Source: a bacterium
GTDB lineage: Bacteria; Cyanobacteriota; Vampirovibrionia; Gastranaerophilales; Gastranaerophilaceae
Direction: 5' to 3'
Assembly: GCA_024408765.1 (NCBI GenBank)
Contig: JAKSUR010000005.1
Location: 1 to 47,087, forward strand
DNA: 47,087 nucleotides
The notes below the pieces were generated by a model. The model was given only the letters and a program-made list of their open reading frames with translations, searched no databases and was not told where the DNA came from. Below are positions 31,489 through 39,140 of this stretch, in pieces (within the stretch, counting starts at the first letter, position 1; the number at the start of each line of letters is the position of its first letter). Both the position numbers and the translations under genes were made by a program.

Positions 31489-31999
31489 ATTTATAAAAAC
31501 TTACTGATTTACCGCCGTAATTTTTTGTTTTAATAAGCTCAAAGTCTTTAATATCGATTACTTCAGAATGTTCTGCTATTAATATTTTTGCTTTTCCATT
31601 AAGTTTTGCAAAAATTTGTTCATAAATTCCGCTTTCGTAAGGCGGGTCAATATATGCTACATCAAAAACTTTGTCTGTTTTCTCAATTGATTTGAGACTG
31701 TCACCAACAACAATATCGGGATTAATTCCAATCAATGCATAGTTTTGTTTAATAACTTTTACGGCTTTAATATTTTTTTCAAAAATTTTTACCTCGGAAA
31801 AACCTCTTGAAAGTGCTTCCAAGCCCATTATTCCTGAACCTGCGAAAACATCCAATAAAGTTTTCCCTTCAAATTCACCAATTAAAGAATAAAGCGTATT
31901 AAAGACCCCCATCCTTACCTTTGAAAGAGTTGGCCTTGTAATATTTTCATCAGGTGCCGTTATTTTTCTTCCTTTGTATTTTCCGCCTGTAATATTCAC
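31472..31999 (-). CDS. rsmD: 16S rRNA (guanine966-N2)-methyltransferase RsmD
   Basis: Methylates G966 of 16S rRNA using SAM. The 175-residue protein begins MNITGGKYKGRKITAPDENI. It carries RPTLSKVRMGVFNTL, the SAM loop DVFAGSGIMGLEALSRG and the catalytic DPPYESG (about 118). It overlaps crcB by 17 bp at the 3' end. It is the last gene of a five-gene minus operon (35228-31472), just 3 bp after the BioD-like gene; its common partner coaD is absent. Confidence 0.94.
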   Translation of the reverse strand: MNITGGKYKGRKITAPDENITRPTLSKVRMGVFNTLYSLIGEFEGKTLLDVFAGSGIMGLEALSRGFSEVKIFEKNIKAVKVIKQNYALIGINPDIVVGDSLKSIEKTDKVFDVAYIDPPYESGIYEQIFAKLNGKAKILIAEHSEVIDIKDFELIKTKNYGGKSVSFYKSTLLK

Positions 32000-32002
32000 T
32001 GC

Positions 32003-32716
32003 CTAAAAATCCAACTTTGCTATTTTCACATTAAAAACGCTCTCTATATCTATTCCGTTAAGAACACCTGTCATTAACTCCTCCGGCGTAATATTTTTAC
32101 CTAAATGACGGAGCATTCCCAAAACTTTTGCATCCGAATATTCTTCAATTATTCTTATGAGCGTTGTAAGCTTTTTATTTTCTTCTTCGGATTTAATGTT
32201 ATTTATAACAACTCCATTTATACTGATACCGTTTGCTACCGCACAGTGTATCGAAAGCAAAATGTTGTTTATAGAATTTTCATTTAATGTAACAACAAAT
32301 AATACAGGTGTTTGAAGCTTGTTAATCAAGTCGATATTTTGCAATTCGTGTGCGATAGGTGTCATAATCCCGCCCTCGCCATCTAAAATTATGCAATCAG
32401 ATGTCATTGCAAACTTTTTTGCATCTTTAAAAATATAATCAAGATCAATAATTGTATCTTCTGCTTCCGAAGCTGTTAAAGGATCGCTTTGTCCTTTAAA
32501 TAAATAAGTAAAATGTGTGTCAATATACGGATCAAGCTTTTTCACCAATGTTAAATCAGGTGATTGCATAAAACCGCTGTTTTCAAGTCCTGAAAGTTGA
32601 ATTGGTTTATATACAGCCGTTTTGTATCCCAGGCTTTGCATAACGGTTGCAAGGCCTGCCGTTATAAAAGTTTTACCTTCTGCTTTTGATGGAGATGTGA
32701 TGTAAAGATTTAACAT
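32003..32716 (-). CDS. BioD-like P-loop ATPase (dethiobiotin synthetase family)
   Basis: A 237-residue protein resembling dethiobiotin synthetase. P-loop variant ITSPSKAEGKTFITAGLATV is at 7-26. YKPIQLSGLENSG and KGQSDPLTASEAED follow, and DGEGGIMTPI at about 113-122 matches the family's EGAGGLxVPL. The biotin-forming enzyme needs neighbouring bio genes, none of which is here, and the GEGGIM motif is off-consensus. It could therefore be a BioD-fold ATPase or cofactor-synthesis enzyme. It lies 3 bp upstream of rsmD and 32 bp after a TPR gene. Cytosolic. Confidence 0.65.
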   Translation of the reverse strand: MLNLYITSPSKAEGKTFITAGLATVMQSLGYKTAVYKPIQLSGLENSGFMQSPDLTLVKKLDPYIDTHFTYLFKGQSDPLTASEAEDTIIDLDYIFKDAKKFAMTSDCIILDGEGGIMTPIAHELQNIDLINKLQTPVLFVVTLNENSINNILLSIHCAVANGISINGVVINNIKSEEENKKLTTLIRIIEEYSDAKVLGMLRHLGKNITPEELMTGVLNGIDIESVFNVKIAKLDF

Positions 32717-32748
32717 AAAAAAATATTACCACAATTTTATTAATTTTG

Positions 32749-33306
32749 TTATATACCTGCTTCAAGAGTTTCTTTTATATATTGCCTAATTGCAGGTGTA
32801 ATCATTATATCCGGCTCTTCTGCACAAATTTCATCCAATATATTTATGCCTTTTCTTTTTTCGCCTGTTTTTATGTAAAGAATTCCGAGCTGAATTTTTT
32901 TGTAAACATCATTTGAATCACGAAATTCGTTTATTTTTTTTTGTGCTTCACCCAAAGAGATATAACAATCCGCCATGTTCAGATAATATTTAAAATTTAA
33001 TCCATACAATTGCAGTGCATTTTCAAAACAATCCTTTGCCATATCAGGATAACCTATAAAATTGTATGTTTCTCCAAGATTATTATAAAAAATTGCACTT
33101 GCCTGAGTTGACGGACTCAGTGAAATTGCTATTTTAAATTCCTGAATTGCGGCATAATAAACTCTGTCTTGCAAATAGTTTAAACCTACATTGTTGTGAA
33201 AAAAAGCATCTTTTTCCGCTTTTATTGTATATCTGTATGGCTTTCTGTATCCTGTACACAAAACCAATGTAAATAACAATAAAATTGTAAAAAGTTTTTT
33301 TATCAT
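32749..33306 (-). CDS. Exported TPR-repeat protein
   Basis: A 185-residue protein with an N-terminal hydrophobic signal (MIKKLFTILLLFTLVLCTGY). A Cys in LVLC hints at a lipoprotein but the residue before it is Leu, not the usual Gly/Ala/Ser, so signal-peptidase I or an anchor remains possible. The body consists of TPR-like helical pairs (VYYAAIQEFKIAISLSPSTQ, AIFYNNLGETYNFIGYPDMA, YYLNMADCYISLGEAQKK). Likely a scaffold or interaction protein at the envelope. It overlaps the MBL-fold gene's stop by 4 bp, hence co-translated. Confidence 0.7.
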   Translation of the reverse strand: MIKKLFTILLLFTLVLCTGYRKPYRYTIKAEKDAFFHNNVGLNYLQDRVYYAAIQEFKIAISLSPSTQASAIFYNNLGETYNFIGYPDMAKDCFENALQLYGLNFKYYLNMADCYISLGEAQKKINEFRDSNDVYKKIQLGILYIKTGEKRKGINILDEICAEEPDIMITPAIRQYIKETLEAGI

Positions 33307-34235
33307 AACAAAGATATTTCTAAGCCTTCATAAGCCATTATAGCATTGTTATCAGCATATTCTTCCGCCAATAAATTCAATTTTTCATCATCATAACCCG
33401 GATCATAATGGGTAAAGACTATTTGTTTAGCTTCAATTTGATTTTTACAATCTAATGCCATTTCAAATGTTGAATGTCCAAACCCTTGTTTTGGTACATA
33501 TATGCTCAAATAATCTTCTGTTGAATATTGCGCATCATGTATAATCAAGTCGCAGCCTTTTGCGAATTTAACCAGCTTTTTATCTCCGCCCGTGTAACTT
33601 TCTTTATCGGTAGCGTATACAAGAGTTTTTCCTTTGTATTTTATTTTATAGATAAAAACTCCGTTTTGAGGATGTGCATACGACTTATAACAAGTTATTA
33701 CAACATCATCTTCTTTCACATCATCTTCATGCAAATCATTTACACGAATAATTTTGGGCAAATCTTCATATTTTTTAAATATAATATAATTTGTTTCATT
33801 CAAATCCATTATATGCAAATCCGCTGCTATATCACCCAAATCAAGCGGAAATGATTTTGTAAATAAAAGTTTTGAAAGTTCTGCCTCAAGAGATTCATTA
33901 TACCCGACTCCACCTAAAAGTGCCATTTTTGTAGAAGCAAGATGTGAAGGTCTGAAAAACGGAAATCCTTGAATATGGTCAAGGTGTATATGACTCAATA
34001 AAATAGAACATTTAACAGGAGTCCTGTCCGTTATGGTTGTGCCTGATTCAATATATTTTTGCATCAATTCATTGCCAAGACTGATTAATCCTGTACCGGC
34101 ATCAAGTATAATGAGATGTCCTCCGACATTAACTTCAACGCAGGAAGTATTCCCGCCATATTTCAAAAATTTTTCATCGGGGACGGGGTAACTTCCTCTG
34201 ACACCTCTAAACTTAATCTTAAATTCTTCCGTCAT
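33303..34235 (-). CDS. MBL-fold metallohydrolase
   Basis: A 310-residue metallo-beta-lactamase-fold protein resembling PhnP-like and cyclic-phosphate phosphodiesterases. FRGVRGSYPVPDEKFLKYGG and NTSCVEVNV open the sequence. The metal motif LLSHIHLDHIQGFPFF (HxHxDH) is at about 80, with further ligands in YATDKESYTGG, IIHDAQY and FTHYDPGYDD. The substrate is unknown; hydrolysis of a phosphodiester or a cyclic nucleotide is typical. The start is 3 bp from the upstream phosphatase stop, and the TPR gene follows with a 4-bp overlap. Confidence 0.8.
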   Translation of the reverse strand: MTEEFKIKFRGVRGSYPVPDEKFLKYGGNTSCVEVNVGGHLIILDAGTGLISLGNELMQKYIESGTTITDRTPVKCSILLSHIHLDHIQGFPFFRPSHLASTKMALLGGVGYNESLEAELSKLLFTKSFPLDLGDIAADLHIMDLNETNYIIFKKYEDLPKIIRVNDLHEDDVKEDDVVITCYKSYAHPQNGVFIYKIKYKGKTLVYATDKESYTGGDKKLVKFAKGCDLIIHDAQYSTEDYLSIYVPKQGFGHSTFEMALDCKNQIEAKQIVFTHYDPGYDDEKLNLLAEEYADNNAIMAYEGLEISLL

Positions 34236-34238
34236 TTT

Positions 34239-35228
34239 TTATTCCTTCTCTTTTTTTATTTCAAAAGTTATATTTCTGTCCTCTTCATCGCCATATAATG
34301 TGTCTGCTCCAAGCACACGTAATTTTGCTCGTGATTGAACATCTTTAAGTCGGGTTTCTTTCAGAAATACATCTATTAAAGTGCGTTTTTTGTTTGAATT
34401 TATGTTTACAATTCTAAATCCGTTAGGATAAGAAACCAAAGATGGTGATGTAATGTAAACTATATTGCCGTTTTGCCGTGCTCTTACACAGTGATAATGT
34501 CCTTGCAATACAATTATCGGGTTTGAGTAACTTCTTAACAAGCTTTTGATTTCATATTCGTTTTTCATTTTGTGATTTGGACTTGAATATGGTTCATCAA
34601 TTGGTACATGTGTACAGATTATTACAACATCATTTTTATGATTATCTAATTCTTCTTTAAGCCATTCAAATTCTGTTTTAGAAATTTCTCCGTTTGCTAT
34701 AATTTTATAATCAATTATTGAATCCAAGCAAACTACACGAAATCCTCGTTTCGGAGTGAAAGCATAATATATCGTATCGCTTTTCATATTTTTATTTTTT
34801 GAATTTAACATTTTGCGGAATTTATCTTTTGTTAATGTTCCGCCAACAGCAATATCATGATTGCCGTTTATTGCATACCAATGATAATTTATTTTATCTG
34901 CGTATTTTAAAAACTTTTCCAGTTCGGATTCTTTTGGAGTATTTATTAAATCACCGCTAAAAATAACAAAATCATAAGGCCCTGATGTGTTTAATTGAAA
35001 TATTGCATCTTCCAGCAATTCGGGTGATTTTTTTAGCATTTTAAAAGAAGTATTTTCCTCATAAGAAGAAAAGTGTACATCACTAATCTGCGCAAGTCTT
35101 AAATTGTTATTAGCTGCCGTACACATTTGCGAGCTTATTGCACAAGCAACAAGAATTGTTAAAACAAAATTAACAATTTTTTGAAAAAAACTCTCTTTTT
35201 TTTCTTTTTTTAAATACTTTCTCGCCAT
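34239..35228 (-). CDS. Secreted or anchored metallophosphatase
   Basis: A 329-residue calcineurin-like phosphoesterase. Hydrophobic segment VNFVLTILVACAISSQMC (about 17-34) after a basic start suggests a signal or anchor. The metal motifs follow in order: LRLAQISDVHFS (DxH), FVIFSGDLIN (GD), WYAINGNHDIAVGG (GNHD), CTHVPIDEP and VLQGHYHCVR (GHxH). Predicted outer-face phosphoesterase; substrate unknown. It is the first gene of the operon ending in rsmD. No ribosome site is seen. A TATAAA box lies only 8 bp before the ATG (plus 35237-35242), so a leaderless start is possible. Confidence 0.8.
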   Translation of the reverse strand: MARKYLKKEKKESFFQKIVNFVLTILVACAISSQMCTAANNNLRLAQISDVHFSSYEENTSFKMLKKSPELLEDAIFQLNTSGPYDFVIFSGDLINTPKESELEKFLKYADKINYHWYAINGNHDIAVGGTLTKDKFRKMLNSKNKNMKSDTIYYAFTPKRGFRVVCLDSIIDYKIIANGEISKTEFEWLKEELDNHKNDVVIICTHVPIDEPYSSPNHKMKNEYEIKSLLRSYSNPIIVLQGHYHCVRARQNGNIVYITSPSLVSYPNGFRIVNINSNKKRTLIDVFLKETRLKDVQSRAKLRVLGADTLYGDEEDRNITFEIKKEKE

Positions 35229-35288
35229 GGTTATTATTTATATAATAATCTATTCTCAAAAAAAAATCTATAATTAAATTAAGGCTGA

Positions 35289-36224
35289 TTGTCTATCTAT
35301 TGTCTTAGTGGTAATAATTATGAATTTAATAAACTTGTGACGAATTTTTCGATGATAAAAGAATTTTTGCAAAGAAACTTTGAAGTATTTATAACAACTA
35401 TTCCGCAGTTATATTTATCAGGAAATATTGCTTATGCAAAGTGTTATGAAAGTTTTTTAACGAATGAAAATATTTTTTACAAAGATATTTTGTATGATAA
35501 AGAAATTGATTCTTTTGATTTGATTATGTTTCGCCCTGATCCTCCCGTTGATATGAATAATAACAACGCAACTTATATTTTCGATTTTGTTAAAACAAGA
35601 GTTGTTAATTCACCGAAAGCGATAAGAAACTTTAATGAGAAGTTGCACAGCCTGTATTTTAATGAATATATGTCACCAAATATCGTAACAAGTTCTTTGA
35701 ATGACATAGAGTCATTTTTAAAACAACATGGTCAAATAGTTTTAAAACCTTTAAACAGATGCTTCGGTTCAGGTGTAATGTATCTGTATGATGGCGATCC
35801 TAATACGCACACAATTATAAATACCGTAACCGAAAATGAAACAGCTCTTGCTATGGTGCAAAAATATATTCCGGAAGTAAAAGACGGAGATATTCGTGTT
35901 TTAACACTCGGTGATAAAATCCTTCCATACAGTATAAAAAAATTGCCGAACAAAGACGATTTTAAATTTAACAATCATTCCGATAGTTTTATAGCAGATT
36001 CGAAACTTTCAAAATCCGATTTGGAATATTTTACTCCAATAGCAAAAAAACTTAATTCTATGGGTATTGAACTTGCCGGACTGGACGTTATAAATAACAA
36101 GGTTATAGAAATAAATGTTACAAGTCCTTGTTACTTTATAAAAGAAATGAACAATTGTTTTAATATTTCCGTTGAAAAAATGATATCAGATTATCTGTTG
36201 ACACCGGCGTTGTTAACATTATAA
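35289..36224 (+). CDS. gshB: ATP-grasp glutathione synthetase-like enzyme
   Basis: A 311-residue ATP-grasp protein with the GshB pattern. MFRPDPPVDMNNNNATYIFD (MR-DPP-D) is around 77, and VNSPKAIRNFNEKLHSLYFN follows. LKPLNRCFGSGVMYL is the lysine/glycine ATP loop, QKYIPEVKDGDIRVL a substrate segment, and LDVINNKVIEINVTSPCYF the metal-binding end. GshB ligates glycine to gamma-glutamylcysteine to form glutathione. No gshA is near. The start is a TTG directly after an in-frame TGA; a modest AAGG lies 4 bases before it. The divergent neighbour is the metallophosphatase. The exact substrate is less certain than the fold. Confidence 0.78.
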   Translation: MSIYCLSGNNYEFNKLVTNFSMIKEFLQRNFEVFITTIPQLYLSGNIAYAKCYESFLTNENIFYKDILYDKEIDSFDLIMFRPDPPVDMNNNNATYIFDFVKTRVVNSPKAIRNFNEKLHSLYFNEYMSPNIVTSSLNDIESFLKQHGQIVLKPLNRCFGSGVMYLYDGDPNTHTIINTVTENETALAMVQKYIPEVKDGDIRVLTLGDKILPYSIKKLPNKDDFKFNNHSDSFIADSKLSKSDLEYFTPIAKKLNSMGIELAGLDVINNKVIEINVTSPCYFIKEMNNCFNISVEKMISDYLLTPALLTL

Positions 36225-36237
36225 AATATGGTATAAT
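36210..36237 (+). promoter_or_regulatory. Promoter of the TPR-fliW-csrA unit
   Basis: TTGTTA (36210-36215), 16-bp spacer, TATAAT (36232-36237) with the TGG extension (36229-36231). It starts within the last bases of the GshB gene and gives a leader of about 72 nt before the TPR gene at 36316. Confidence 0.65.
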
Positions 36238-36315
36238 AAATCATGTAATGTATTCCGTTTTTGAAGAAAATGCGATATCATTATCAAAGTAATGTTTAAA
36301 AAAAGAAGGATGCTT

Positions 36316-37059
36316 ATGAAAAAGAAATTATTAGTAGCTTTGAGTTTAATGATGGCATTTGCGGTTAGCGGTTCTGCTATTGCCGGAACAAAAGTTAATT
36401 CGGACTTGGCTGCTGCAATAAAATTTTATAAACAAGGGAATTATGTACAATGCTATAACAAGCTTGAAGCCTCATTGAAAAAAGACCCTTCAAATGCTCT
36501 TGCTTATTATTATAAAGGAATGACAGCGGCACAGATAGGGAAAAAAGAAGAAGCAATTGAAAGTTATCAAAAAACATTGGACTTGTCGTCAAAAAACAGT
36601 AATCTTAGTCAGTATGCGGAAAAAGGGAAAAGATGCTTAGAAACCCCTGATGCTTGTCATGAAGTAAAGCAAGAAGATGTAATAGACAATTTTATAAGAA
36701 ACAGGCAGGCAGACGGTTTTTCTGATGAAGCCAGAGGAATGTACGAAAAATTAAAAATAGAACAAATGATGAGAGATATGAACAGACAAGATGACATTAA
36801 TCCTCAAAAATTTAAAGAATATAAAGATTTTTCAAGCATGAATACTCCATCAGATGTACCTACAAATGAAGAGATTGTTGCAGCGGTTAAAACTCTTCAA
36901 AAAGCAGGCATGATGAATTTTGGGAATAATGTTTATTCCGATTTGTCACTTATGACAGGTGAAACAAATAACTCGATGGTGAATTTAATAAATTCCGGTA
37001 AAATGGATCCGCAACTTATCCAAGCAATGTTAACAAACAATATGTCACTTGGTTTTTAG
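36316..37059 (+). CDS. Secreted TPR-repeat protein upstream of fliW
   Basis: The start at ATG 36316 follows AAGAAGGA; earlier in-frame ATGs at 36292 and 36310 are less well spaced. The 247-residue product has a Sec signal peptide (MKKKLLVALSLMMAFAVSGS to AIAG). TPR-like helices follow (LAAAIKFYKQGNYVQCYNKL, NALAYYYKGMTAAQIGKKEE). A polar C-terminal half contains a Met/Asn-rich segment. Cysteines are present in the middle. Function unknown; its place ahead of fliW and csrA, and the shared promoter at 36210, suggest a role in motility or envelope. The 3' end is 16 bp before fliW. Confidence 0.75.
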   Translation: MKKKLLVALSLMMAFAVSGSAIAGTKVNSDLAAAIKFYKQGNYVQCYNKLEASLKKDPSNALAYYYKGMTAAQIGKKEEAIESYQKTLDLSSKNSNLSQYAEKGKRCLETPDACHEVKQEDVIDNFIRNRQADGFSDEARGMYEKLKIEQMMRDMNRQDDINPQKFKEYKDFSSMNTPSDVPTNEEIVAAVKTLQKAGMMNFGNNVYSDLSLMTGETNNSMVNLINSGKMDPQLIQAMLTNNMSLGF

Positions 37060-37075
37060 AAAGTAATGATAGAAT

Positions 37076-37507
37076 ATGATAATCAACACAGTTAAATTTG
37101 GAGAAATAGAAGTCGAAGAGGAGAGAGTTTTTGATTTCAAACTCCCGATAATAGGTTTTGGCGAACTCAGGAAATTTGTTATTCTTGATACAAGTAAAGA
37201 TAGTTTTTTTAAGTGGCTTCAATCTACGGAAGATCCTTCGCTTGCGTTTCCGATAATTTCTGTATTTAGTATGGATGTTGAATATTCAATTGATTTAGCG
37301 GATGAAGTTGTTGAAAAGTTAGATATTAAAAATGTAGAAAGTTTGCTTGTAATGAACATAGCCTCAATACCTCAAGATAATCCGCATGGTACCACGATAA
37401 ATCTGCTTGCACCTCTTATATTTAATCTTGAAAAACAAGTCGCAGGTCAGATTATACTTTCTGGTTCCGGTTATGATATAAGTTTCCCATTATTTAAAAA
37501 AAATTAG
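37076..37507 (+). CDS. fliW: Flagellar assembly factor FliW
   Basis: FliW binds flagellin and CsrA, so that free flagellin titrates FliW away and lets CsrA repress flagellin translation. The 143-residue protein has the family pattern: an N-terminal GEIEVEEERVFDFKLPIIGF, FFKWLQSTEDPSLAFPIISV (about 43-62) and GTTINLLAPLIFNLEKQVAGQIIL near the C-terminus. It is directly followed by csrA (12 bp), the classic partner arrangement. The ATG lacks a strong ribosome site. Flagellin itself is not in the window. Confidence 0.93.
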   Translation: MIINTVKFGEIEVEEERVFDFKLPIIGFGELRKFVILDTSKDSFFKWLQSTEDPSLAFPIISVFSMDVEYSIDLADEVVEKLDIKNVESLLVMNIASIPQDNPHGTTINLLAPLIFNLEKQVAGQIILSGSGYDISFPLFKKN

Positions 37508-37519
37508 TTAAGGATAATA

Positions 37520-37855
37520 ATGTTAGTAATTTCACGAAAAAACGGTCAAAAAATAATGATAAATGACAATATTGTCATAACGATTGTTGAATCCAAAAAC
37601 GGTCAATGCAAAATTGCTATTGAAGCGGATAAAGATGTAAAAATTTATCGTGAAGAAATTTATTATCAAGTTAAACTTGCCAATTTGGTCGGTAAAAATT
37701 CAAATATAAATTCAGTCAATTCGGTTTCTGATTTGTTAAAAGATGACAGTATAAAAATTAATAATAAAGTTGAACAAACAGCAGAAGCTTCAGAAATCTC
37801 TGTTGATGAAGTTAAAAAGCCTAAGTTTATAATTAAAAAACAAAATAATCAATAA
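37520..37855 (+). CDS. csrA: Carbon storage regulator CsrA with long C-terminal tail
   Basis: CsrA binds GGA sites in mRNA leaders and blocks translation. The first 55 residues are classic: MLVISRKNGQKIMINDNIVI, then AIEADKDVKIYREEIYYQVK, with the RNA-binding Arg at about 44. The usual protein is 60-75 residues; here a Ser/Asn/Lys-rich tail brings it to 111. The tail is polar, likely disordered, and ends in a basic patch (KKPKFIIKKQNNQ). AAGGATAATA precedes the ATG. It is paired with fliW, so flagellin control is the expected role. Confidence 0.9.
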   Translation: MLVISRKNGQKIMINDNIVITIVESKNGQCKIAIEADKDVKIYREEIYYQVKLANLVGKNSNINSVNSVSDLLKDDSIKINNKVEQTAEASEISVDEVKKPKFIIKKQNNQ

Positions 37856-37872
37856 ATCTTTTAGGATTGCAG

Positions 37873-38430
37873 ATGTTTTTTTTTGATACAAATGATAAAG
37901 AAAAAAAATTCAGACCAAGAAGTGTCGAACACGCATACTTAGCAATATTAAATGATGATTTGAAAACAGCTCAAGCTGTATTTGAATCTATTGATTCACC
38001 AAGAGCTCATTGGGGGAAAGCGTTTGTTGATATTCTATCAGGTTATATCGAAAAATATCCAACATATTTTGAAATAAGAAATTTTTTGGAAATTGATTTG
38101 GATTTTCTTATTAAAAATGAAAAATTTACTTATGTAGAACAATTTTTAGGTTCATTAGAATTGTTATCAAAAATTAATCAGGAAGTGTATAAGTATGTTG
38201 CAAGGGTTATGTTAGAAAATAAACTTTTTAATGTTGCGATAGAATATATGGAAAAATCAAAGAATTACTTTTACAATGATCCTGAACTTCATTTTATGCT
38301 CGCAAAATATTATATAAGTAAAAATGAACTTGACGAATCGAAATATTATCTTGATGAATGTCTTAAAATTATTCCCGATTATTTTCCTGCATTAAGATTA
38401 AAAGAATTTATACAAAACGATTTTGTATAA
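37873..38430 (+). CDS. TPR-like protein following csrA
   Basis: The start is the ATG at 37873, 6 bases after AGGA; an in-frame TTG two codons upstream is not needed. The 185-residue product has no signal peptide. Helical repeats (YLAILNDDLKTAQAVFESID, ELHFMLAKYYISKNELDESK, YYLDECLKIIPDYFPALRLK) indicate a soluble TPR fold in the C-terminal half. A cytoplasmic partner of the flagellar or CsrA system is possible from context only. The gene ends 26 bp before the leaderless gene at 38457. Confidence 0.7.
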   Translation: MFFFDTNDKEKKFRPRSVEHAYLAILNDDLKTAQAVFESIDSPRAHWGKAFVDILSGYIEKYPTYFEIRNFLEIDLDFLIKNEKFTYVEQFLGSLELLSKINQEVYKYVARVMLENKLFNVAIEYMEKSKNYFYNDPELHFMLAKYYISKNELDESKYYLDECLKIIPDYFPALRLKEFIQNDFV

Positions 38431-38450
38431 ATAAAAATATTTAGTATAAT
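38423..38450 (+). promoter_or_regulatory. Promoter placing the 38457 ATG at the transcript start
   Basis: TTGTAT (38423-38428), 16-bp spacer, perfect TATAAT (38445-38450). Only six bases separate it from the ATG at 38457, so the mRNA should begin at or very near the start codon. No Shine-Dalgarno is present. Confidence 0.6.
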
Positions 38451-38456
38451 ATTTTT

Positions 38457-39140
38457 ATGAACGAAAAAAATTCTGATATATTTCAATCATCAAGCAATCA
38501 AGCTTCAACAGAAAAAAACAATAACTTTTTTCTGAGTAACGGCACTAATTCTATAAGCGTTGATAAACATTTCGTTAATACGCAACACCTGAATGATTAT
38601 GATTATAATATTATGCAAAAGGGAGCATATAAAGATATCCCTGACAATGCACTTAAGATAGAATACCAAATATCTGAAACCGAAAAAAACATTACCGACA
38701 TTGAAACACAAATTGACTTGGCAAGGGAAATGGCTGATTATGATAAATATCAGGAACTTCAAGGAAAACTTATTATCTTAAAAGAAAATTATAAAAATCT
38801 TTTATCATCATACAATGAACAAGCTCTGTCAGCCAAGATATCAACTTCTGTTTTTAATGTTTATGACAAAATTATAGGTTCAAATTTTTTAAAATTAAAA
38901 AATTTATCCGGTAATATATATGAAAAACTTTTAGCTTTACTTCCGGATAAATTCGGCTCAATCGTTAAAATCAAAAAATCATTATCAGCGCTGGAAAATA
39001 TAAACAAAAGTGTAGACAACCTCGTTTCTATGGATATTCCGTATGGTGAAAGCATAGATAAATATAAAAAATTATCAAAATATATAATTAAAGCAAATTC
39101 TATTCAATCAGACATTTCAAAATATATAAAAAGACATTAG
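38457..39140 (+). CDS. Unknown coiled-coil protein, apparently leaderless
   Basis: I do not recognise this 227-residue protein. It opens with an Asn/Ser-rich disordered stretch (about 1-40). A likely coiled coil follows (ALKIEYQISETEKNITDIET through about 115), then a helical C-terminal half rich in Lys (LSALENINKSVDNLVSMDIP). No signal peptide or membrane helix. The ATG has no ribosome site and sits 6 bp after a perfect -10 box. It overlaps the convergent cheA stop by 4 bp and sits between the fliW-csrA unit and the chemosensory genes, so it could be a motility or chemosensory accessory. Confidence 0.6.
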   Translation: MNEKNSDIFQSSSNQASTEKNNNFFLSNGTNSISVDKHFVNTQHLNDYDYNIMQKGAYKDIPDNALKIEYQISETEKNITDIETQIDLAREMADYDKYQELQGKLIILKENYKNLLSSYNEQALSAKISTSVFNVYDKIIGSNFLKLKNLSGNIYEKLLALLPDKFGSIVKIKKSLSALENINKSVDNLVSMDIPYGESIDKYKKLSKYIIKANSIQSDISKYIKRH

